Origin: Bacteroidota bacterium
GTDB lineage: Bacteria > Bacteroidota > Bacteroidia > Bacteroidales > VadinHA17
NCBI GenBank assembly: GCA_022711195.1
Contig: JAKLFN010000060.1
Location: forward strand, 1-10,795
Direction: 5' to 3'
DNA: 10,795 bases
Positions 5,862 through 10,795 of the stretch are shown in pieces; within the stretch, counting starts at the first letter, position 1; each line of letters begins with the position of its first letter. A model generated the notes under the pieces. That model saw only the letters and a list, made by a program, of their open reading frames with translations, did no database searches and was not told the origin of the DNA. The position numbers were made by a program, and so were the translations under genes.

Positions 5862-8678
5862 TTACATGTTTTTCCGGAAATACTTTGCAAAGAGCTTTTT
5901 CAGTTCTTCGATCCTTACCGGTTTGGTAATAAACTCGCGGATCCCCGACAGTTCGGCCTTGCGCTTGGCTTCCGGCATATTGTCGGCCGTAAAAGCAACA
6001 ATAAGTGTTTTCTTATCATGTGCAAGAATTCGTCGTGCGGCATCGTACCCGTTCATTTCAGGCATGATAAGATCCATGAATATCAGGTCGTACTTTTTCG
6101 CACGGGCCATATTGAACCCTGTTAATCCTTCGCCAGCCGTATCACATTCATAGCCCAGGTTCTTAAGCATGGTGCCGATAACCTTCTGGTTCATTTTATT
6201 ATCCTCAACCACCAGAATGCTCAGATCAGTTTTTATATCACTGATATTGATAGCTGCGCTCTGCATTTCCACCAGTGGAAAACTGGTAAGGATGACACTT
6301 CTCAGTTCATTGTTATCTATTGGTTTAACAAGGTAATGATCGACGCCCATGGTAATACATTTCAGGTAATTGCCCTTGAGGTCGTTTGAGCTGATGAGAA
6401 TAATTATTACGCTTCTGGAAATATTATTTTCCCATATTGCCTGTGCTGCTTCAAAGCCATTAAATTCCTCATCATCAAGAATAATCAGCAGGCTGTACCT
6501 GTCCTCGGGATAATTTAGGTTTGTCCTTATCTGGGTTACAGTCGATTTCTGGTAGGTTGTAACAGAAATGCCAAGGCCTATTTTATGGAGTGAGGCAAAA
6601 ACATCTTCGTTACGGCCCTGTGATCCTGTGATTACCAGGGTTTTTATCATATCGAATTTTGTGATATGTCCGATATTTATGTTTTTCTCAATCCTTTCAT
6701 TGGAATAGGCGATGATGGTGAATGTAATTTTTGTTCCCTGGTCATCCGAAAGGCCTGATGGACACTCGGCGGTCAGCTCACCGCCCATCATTTCAGCAAG
6801 CTGTCGTGCCAGCATGGTTCCGAAAACTGATTCCTCGCCGCTTTTAACGCTCTTCGATTCAATATTCACAAAATTGCCGAAGATCTTTTTCAGGGTGGCT
6901 TTATCGAAGGTGATTCCGGTATCGGCAAGTTCAAACTCAAGTGTTATAATCCCGCTATTATTGTTTTTCAGCCTGCAATTCAGTTTAATAATACCCTTTT
7001 CCGTATTTGCGGCCGAATGCTGTATCAGGTTTGTCAGAACCTGCCTTAAGCGGTATGGATCAGCGATGATGCTTTCTGGTATCCGGTCGTCGACATCCCA
7101 GGAAAAAACAACATCCTTGTCGGATATATAGGTATTGGCAAGTTCACTGCAATATTCTATTTCGTCTCTGAGGCTAAAAGGTATCTCATCGAGGAGCATC
7201 CTGCCTGTTTCGATCTTCGAGAAATCGAGAATATCATTTATTATGTTCAGCAGTACCTCTGTCGACCTCCTGAGCAATCCCACGATCTCTTTAGTCTCCT
7301 TATCAAGCTCATGCCTGATCAGGATGTCTGTCATTCCGATGATTCCGTTAAGAGGAGTTCTAATTTCATAGCTCATCCTGGCAAGGAATTCCGATTTGGC
7401 CACATTTGCCCTGGCCTCCTGTTTCCTTGCCGATTCAAGCATTGTAACATCGATAAGCAGCTCCATATTGGCGTTCTCGCCCATAAAAACAACCGGGATA
7501 CTGTTGCGGAACAGGATTATCTCGCCTATTTCTTTCTTTATTATTACAAACTGTTCCGGGTTGAAGGCGCCGCCGAGGTTTTTCGAAAAATAATTGCTTA
7601 CATCAGTCACTGACGATTCGGGAAATATTTTTCCTGTCATCTCTTCCTGGTCGCGATAAGAGTATTGTGTCGCAGCAACTTTATTTGCTTTTATTATTTC
7701 GCGGTTCTCATTATGTATTATCACTCCCACAGGCATCTCTTCAATCAGCCTGAAAAGCATTATCTCCGACTCCTCGAGACGTTTTCGTTCTGCCTTCTGC
7801 TTCTTATAATATCTCCAGAAAAGAAAAATAATTCCCTGTATCAGAAGAAGAGTTCCCAGGACATTATACACCGAATTCCTGATTATCCATTTCTGAAAGT
7901 GTTCGGTAGGCGCAGAAAAAACCAGGCCAAGATCCCGTGTAACCAGTTGTGTTGAATAATATGAAGAAATAAGATTTATGCTTTTGCTTTCAATTTGCGC
8001 CGGGTGACGGATATTGGCTATAGCTCCCGATTCAATGGCAGTGGTTATCCTTTCCACCTGGGAATATTGGATCTTGCTTCCATAATTATTGTAAAGTATT
8101 TTCCCTGAATCACTTATAACCCATTGCCACTGGTAATCCTTCAGGTTGAAAACTGAGAATATAGCATCGAAATATTTCTGGTAATCAATTGATACGACAA
8201 TATTTCCAACAGGTTCATTATCGCGATAGAGAGGCAGGAAGTAGTTAAACCGTTTATTTTCGTATGTGAGCTTTTCGGGAAAAATGATCTCATTCTGCTG
8301 GTATGTCTTGAATTTCTGGTCGAGCCAGTCTTCCTCCTTGTTAAGAGTATATTCATTTTTATTGTTGTCATAAACTCTTATCCCCGTAATAAGGTCCTGG
8401 TATTTTGAATAAAAGAGCTTCATGTTCTCTTTGGCACGGTTCTCATTCTCGGGATATGTAAAGAATTTGACCAGGTCGTCGGTGACACTTATCTTATTGA
8501 GGTCGCTGGTAAAGCTGAAATTTGCATTATCGACAGAAAGACCGACAATCTGTACCTGCCTGTCGAGTAGTGAAGCTATATAGTTTATCTGCTTTTCGTA
8601 CAGGCTCCTGTAATAGAAAAAATTGGTAATAAGTATCACCGCAAACGCCGCGTAAACTGCAATAAAAAGTTTTTTCAT
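5862..8678 (-). CDS. Hybrid sensor histidine kinase with a degenerate, probably inactive kinase core (pseudokinase)
   Basis: A 938-residue protein. In order: TM1 (about 5-23); a large periplasmic Cache-like sensor (24-268); TM2 (about 271-291); a PAS-like domain (about 304-416); HisKA (about 424-490); HATPase_c (about 535-656); receiver 1 (about 674-800); receiver 2 (about 819-936). The H-box reads FLARMSYEIRTPLNG, with Tyr437 where the phospho-acceptor His belongs. The N-box reads NLIQHSAANTEKG, with His554 in place of the Mg-binding Asn. G1 is DTGITF, losing its second Gly, and G2 is reduced to VFGTMLARQ. Receiver 1 lacks the acidic pair (VITGS) and has a shortened loop after Asp735, though Lys785 remains. 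Receiver 2 is intact: Glu825/Asp826, Asp869, Thr897, Lys919. There is no DNA-binding output. It lies between rsgA and mnmH. By analogy with Caulobacter DivL it probably works as a sensor/scaffold or receives phosphate from another kinase; its signal is unknown. Confidence 0.93.
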   Translation of the reverse strand: MKKLFIAVYAAFAVILITNFFYYRSLYEKQINYIASLLDRQVQIVGLSVDNANFSFTSDLNKISVTDDLVKFFTYPENENRAKENMKLFYSKYQDLITGIRVYDNNKNEYTLNKEEDWLDQKFKTYQQNEIIFPEKLTYENKRFNYFLPLYRDNEPVGNIVVSIDYQKYFDAIFSVFNLKDYQWQWVISDSGKILYNNYGSKIQYSQVERITTAIESGAIANIRHPAQIESKSINLISSYYSTQLVTRDLGLVFSAPTEHFQKWIIRNSVYNVLGTLLLIQGIIFLFWRYYKKQKAERKRLEESEIMLFRLIEEMPVGVIIHNENREIIKANKVAATQYSYRDQEEMTGKIFPESSVTDVSNYFSKNLGGAFNPEQFVIIKKEIGEIILFRNSIPVVFMGENANMELLIDVTMLESARKQEARANVAKSEFLARMSYEIRTPLNGIIGMTDILIRHELDKETKEIVGLLRRSTEVLLNIINDILDFSKIETGRMLLDEIPFSLRDEIEYCSELANTYISDKDVVFSWDVDDRIPESIIADPYRLRQVLTNLIQHSAANTEKGIIKLNCRLKNNNSGIITLEFELADTGITFDKATLKKIFGNFVNIESKSVKSGEESVFGTMLARQLAEMMGGELTAECPSGLSDDQGTKITFTIIAYSNERIEKNINIGHITKFDMIKTLVITGSQGRNEDVFASLHKIGLGISVTTYQKSTVTQIRTNLNYPEDRYSLLIILDDEEFNGFEAAQAIWENNISRSVIIILISSNDLKGNYLKCITMGVDHYLVKPIDNNELRSVILTSFPLVEMQSAAINISDIKTDLSILVVEDNKMNQKVIGTMLKNLGYECDTAGEGLTGFNMARAKKYDLIFMDLIMPEMNGYDAARRILAHDKKTLIVAFTADNMPEAKRKAELSGIREFITKPVRIEELKKLFAKYFRKNM

Positions 8679-8731
8679 CTGCGAAAATTATTGTCTTACA
8701 GTGATCAGTTCTCTGTTCAGGAGATAATTTT

Positions 8732-8739
8732 CAAAGTTA
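8732..8739 (-). promoter_or_regulatory. Candidate -7 promoter element for the hybrid kinase
   Basis: On the minus strand this reads TAACTTTG, an exact match to the Bacteroidota -7 consensus TAnnTTTG. It lies in the 74-base gap between rsgA and the hybrid kinase, about 53 bases before the kinase ATG. No TTTG/TTG -33 element was seen 19-21 bases upstream, so this may be a weak or regulated internal promoter, or chance. Confidence 0.35.
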
Positions 8740-8752
8740 AAGAAAAGATCAG

Positions 8753-9679
8753 TTACCTGTATTTGCTGTTTTCGTCTTCAAGGATATTTATATAGCTGCG
8801 GTACCTGAGCGGATCAATGGTTCCTTCATTAACTGCCTCCCTGACTGCACACCCTGGTTCGTCGAGGTGCAGGCAGTTATAGAACCTGCACTTATCCGAT
8901 ATCCTGAAAATCTCGGGAAAAAAATGATAAATCTCGTTCCTCTGCATATCGACAACACCGAAGCCCCTCATTCCCGGAGTATCGATCACGAATCCGTCAA
9001 ATGACATTCTGTGCATTTCCGGGAAAGTGGTAATGTGCTTCCCCTGTTTATGATAGTCTGAAATCTCTCCGGTCTTTAGGTCCAGTGAAGGATTAAGCTT
9101 ATTCAGCAGAGACGTTTTTCCTACACCTGAGTTTCCCGCAATAAGGGTGATCCTTCCCCTGAGCAGTTCTTTAAGATCAGTCAATCCCTTTTCTTCAGTC
9201 ACCGATATCCTGAAACATCTGTATCCTGCTTTTTCATACAGAGATGTAATAAAATCCATCCTTTCATTTTCTGCCTTGCCATAAATGTCTGTCTTATTGA
9301 CAATTATCCCCGCCGGTACACGGTATGCCTCTGCGGTGATGAGAAAACGGTCGATAAATTCAACGGGGGTCTCAGGAAGAATAATGGTTATCATCAGGAA
9401 CGCCTGGTCGATATTGGCGGCAACAATCTGGTATTCCTTCGAAAGATTTGATGCTTTCCTGAGAATATAGTTTCTCCTCTTTAGCACATCAGTTATTATT
9501 CCTGAAATGCCGTCTTTCGAGGGCTCAAACATTACATCGTCGCCTACCGCAACAGGATTGGTGGTTCGCAGCTCCTTAACCCTGAAGCGGCCCTTAATAA
9601 CGCATTCAGCAATCTTATCGTCGCCATACATGACACGATAATGACTTCCTGTTGATTTTATTACCTTTCCCTTTTCCAA
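8753..9679 (-). CDS. rsgA: Ribosome small-subunit-dependent GTPase A (RsgA/YjeQ)
   Basis: A 308-residue protein with the circularly permuted GTPase order that defines the family: an N-terminal OB-fold (about 1-70), then G4 NKTD (128-131), G1/Walker A GNSGVGKT (182-189), G3 DTPG (233-236), and a C-terminal zinc knuckle with Cys264, Cys269, His271 and Cys277 (C-x5-C-x-H-x5-C, ending DEPGC). RsgA binds the 30S subunit late in assembly and helps release RbfA and check the decoding centre; in several bacteria it responds to (p)ppGpp. The frame begins at TTG (9677-9679), with no ATG until codon 17. The family's usual N-terminus (short charged start, then GKVIKSTGS) begins right at this TTG, so TTG is the likely start. 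No Shine-Dalgarno was seen. It is the first gene of a probable minus-strand unit and is divergent from the GH105 gene. Confidence 0.96.
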   Translation of the reverse strand: MEKGKVIKSTGSHYRVMYGDDKIAECVIKGRFRVKELRTTNPVAVGDDVMFEPSKDGISGIITDVLKRRNYILRKASNLSKEYQIVAANIDQAFLMITIILPETPVEFIDRFLITAEAYRVPAGIIVNKTDIYGKAENERMDFITSLYEKAGYRCFRISVTEEKGLTDLKELLRGRITLIAGNSGVGKTSLLNKLNPSLDLKTGEISDYHKQGKHITTFPEMHRMSFDGFVIDTPGMRGFGVVDMQRNEIYHFFPEIFRISDKCRFYNCLHLDEPGCAVREAVNEGTIDPLRYRSYINILEDENSKYR

Positions 9680-9726
9680 AATACTTTTGTTATAAAACGT
9701 GCAGGCGCATCTGCAACACTCATGTA

Positions 9727-9743
9727 CAATATTATCAATATTA
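9727..9743 (-). promoter_or_regulatory. Tandem TAATATTG, possible -7 element(s) of rsgA
   Basis: CAATATTA occurs twice at a 9-base step (9727-9734 and 9736-9743). Read on the minus strand, each copy is TAATATTG, one mismatch from TAnnTTTG. The copy nearer rsgA would put transcription start around 9720 and leave a leader of about 40 bases. No matching -33 element at the usual spacing was seen. It could equally be an operator half-site pair or AT-rich background. Confidence 0.25.
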
Positions 9744-9823
9744 ATTCAATAACAGGCGACTGCCCCTGATGAATTTAATTCAGCTTTTTTTTCTGAAAAA
9801 GATGGCCTGACCGATTTTAAAAT

Positions 9824-9858
9824 TTTGCACATTTACCAATAAATTGACAATAGTTTTC
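9824..9858 (+). promoter_or_regulatory. Candidate promoter of the GH105 gene
   Basis: A TTTG (9824-9827) and a TAGTTTTC (9851-9858, one mismatch from TAnnTTTG) lie 23 bases apart, slightly longer than the usual 19-21. The -7-like box is 21 bases before the ATG, so the leader would be very short. Weak support. Confidence 0.25.
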
Positions 9859-9879
9859 ATGCTTTAATCCTTATCTACC

Positions 9880-10795
9880 ATGAAGAGAGCGTTTTTACTC
9901 ATAATTTCTTTATTCCTGGCCGTTGTGGTTTCCTATTCCCAAAGCCGGAATACCGGGATCTTCAAGCCTAAAGAAATAAAAAAGGTCATGATCCGAGCTG
10001 CCCAGTGGCAGTTTGCAAATCCGAAGCACCAGCTTTACGACTGGACAAACGGCGCATTTTATGCAGGAGTCTCCGCAGCCTATAGAACCACCCGCAACAA
10101 AACCCTGCTGAATGAAATGATCAAAATGGGAGAGGCAAACCAGTGGAAACCCGGGCCCCGCCTTCATCATGCCGACGATCATGCAATATGCCAGACATAT
10201 ATTGACCTCTATCGTCTCGAAAAAGACCCGAAAATGATCAACCCGTTTATTGAACAGATGAACACTTTCCTCGAAACGCCATACCAGACAAAAGGAATTC
10301 AGGTAATTACATGGTGGTGGTGCGATGCATTGTTCATGGCTCCTCCTGCCCTGGTAAAGCTTTCCATGACAACCGGCGACACTAAATACATGAAGAGAAG
10401 CGATGAGCTTTATCATGAGTGCTACGACCTTCTTTATAACAAGGAGGAACATCTTTTCGCCAGAGACCTGGGATATGTCATAAAGGGCGAGGCTACGGAC
10501 CGCTATGAAGCTAACGGAAAGAAGATATTCTGGTCGAGGGGAAACGGATGGGTCATGGGGGGCCTGGCGCTTTTGATGAGCGAACTTCCTGCTGATTATC
10601 CTGAGAGGCCTTTTTATGAGAATCTGTTCAGGGAGATGGCCGAAAAAATAATCTCAATTCAACAGGCCGACGGGCTCTGGAGAGCAAGCCTCCTCGACCC
10701 TGAATCATTTCCCGGCGGAGAAGCAAGCGGGTCAGGCTTTTTCACATTTTCGCTTGCCTGGGGAATAAATAACGGACTCCTCGAAAGGGAAAAAT
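9880..10795 (+). CDS. Secreted GH105/GH88-type unsaturated glycuronyl (rhamnogalacturonyl) hydrolase, 3'-truncated
   Basis: The frame from ATG 9880 is open to the window end (305 residues seen; an in-frame TAA at 9865-9867 fixes the start). Residues 1 to about 20 are a Sec signal peptide: MKR, a hydrophobic core, then SYSQS. The mature part has the GH105 alpha6/alpha6-barrel signatures: LYDWTNGAFYAG (52-63), a HHADDHAICQTY motif (96-107), WWWCDALFMAPP with Asp149 as the likely counterpart of the catalytic Asp143 of Bacillus YteR, FWSRGNGWVMGGLA (217-230), and GLWRASLLDP followed by GGEASGSGFFTF. These enzymes remove the 4,5-unsaturated uronic acid left at the non-reducing end by polysaccharide lyases, by hydration of the double bond. 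The exact glycan (rhamnogalacturonan or another) cannot be told. Perhaps 60-100 C-terminal residues lie beyond the edge. It may begin a carbohydrate-utilisation locus to the right. Confidence 0.92.
   Translation, partial: MKRAFLLIISLFLAVVVSYSQSRNTGIFKPKEIKKVMIRAAQWQFANPKHQLYDWTNGAFYAGVSAAYRTTRNKTLLNEMIKMGEANQWKPGPRLHHADDHAICQTYIDLYRLEKDPKMINPFIEQMNTFLETPYQTKGIQVITWWWCDALFMAPPALVKLSMTTGDTKYMKRSDELYHECYDLLYNKEEHLFARDLGYVIKGEATDRYEANGKKIFWSRGNGWVMGGLALLMSELPADYPERPFYENLFREMAEKIISIQQADGLWRASLLDPESFPGGEASGSGFFTFSLAWGINNGLLEREK

Larger units (their letters stand above)
9680..9879. other. Divergent intergenic region between rsgA and the GH105 gene
   Basis: This 200-base gap is the only sizeable non-coding stretch. 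It is AT-rich and should hold the promoters of both divergent genes. It contains a tandem CAATATTA repeat (9727-9743) near rsgA, an oligo-T/oligo-A patch (about 9784-9800), and TTTG/TAGTTTTC elements near the GH105 gene. No RNA gene or convincing small ORF was found. Confidence 0.7.

Noticed and set aside
6712..7131. 139-codon plus-strand ORF inside the hybrid kinase
   Set aside because: It is antisense to the ATPase domain; low-complexity Ser/Leu composition is typical of a shadow frame.
7368..7370. Sequencing error as the cause of Tyr437
   Set aside because: A single CAT-to-TAT change could be an error, but the N-box, G1 and G2 boxes of the same protein are altered too, so a real loss of activity is more likely; not fully excluded.
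9723..9770. 15-codon ORF in the divergent intergenic region
   Set aside because: Very short, with no ribosome-binding site and no recognisable feature; chance is the simplest explanation.
9784..9800. Oligo-T/oligo-A hairpin (CTTTTT...AAAAAG) as a terminator
   Set aside because: It is an A/T-only stem between divergent starts, where no transcript is expected to end.
9910..10452. 180-codon minus-strand ORF
   Set aside because: It is antisense to the GH105 gene, whose protein has clear family motifs and a signal peptide; the antisense product shows no recognisable motif.

Overview
The window looks like a chromosomal segment from a Bacteroidota bacterium (order uncertain, Bacteroidales-like). 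This rests on the protein families seen, the near absence of Shine-Dalgarno sequences, a TAnnTTTG-type -7 promoter element, and a secreted GH105 glycosidase typical of polysaccharide-degrading members. No insertion sequence, phage gene, CRISPR array, tRNA or rRNA was found. Coding density is very high; the only sizeable gap is about 200 bases, between two divergent genes.

The left part (about 1-4777, plus strand) holds three genes in one direction. First is the 3' part of a large AsmA-like envelope protein. Its stop overlaps by 8 bases the start of a compact two-TM sensor histidine kinase that has no adjacent response regulator. Ten bases later comes a U32-family protein closest in type to the tRNA U34 hydroxylation protein TrhP/YegQ. 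The middle and right part (4788-9679, minus strand) reads, in transcription order, RsgA (circularly permuted ribosome-assembly GTPase, probable TTG start), a 938-residue hybrid histidine kinase, and MnmH/SelU (tRNA 2-selenouridine synthase). The two blocks converge with only 10 bases between stop codons. At the right edge a divergent gene for a secreted GH105 unsaturated glycuronyl hydrolase begins at 9880 and runs off the window; it may be the edge of a carbohydrate-utilisation locus.

The most notable item is the 938-residue hybrid kinase. Its H-box has Tyr (TAT at 7368-7370) where the phospho-accepting His should be. The N-box Asn is His, the second Gly of the G1 box is Thr, and the glycine-rich G2 box is lost. 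Its first receiver domain is also degenerate. The input domains and the C-terminal receiver keep all their key residues. It therefore reads as a pseudokinase, recalling the Tyr-bearing DivL of Caulobacter, placed between a ribosome-assembly GTPase and a tRNA wobble-modification enzyme. A second theme is translation: TrhP-like, MnmH and RsgA all act on tRNA or the ribosome, and the first two both modify wobble uridine 34.
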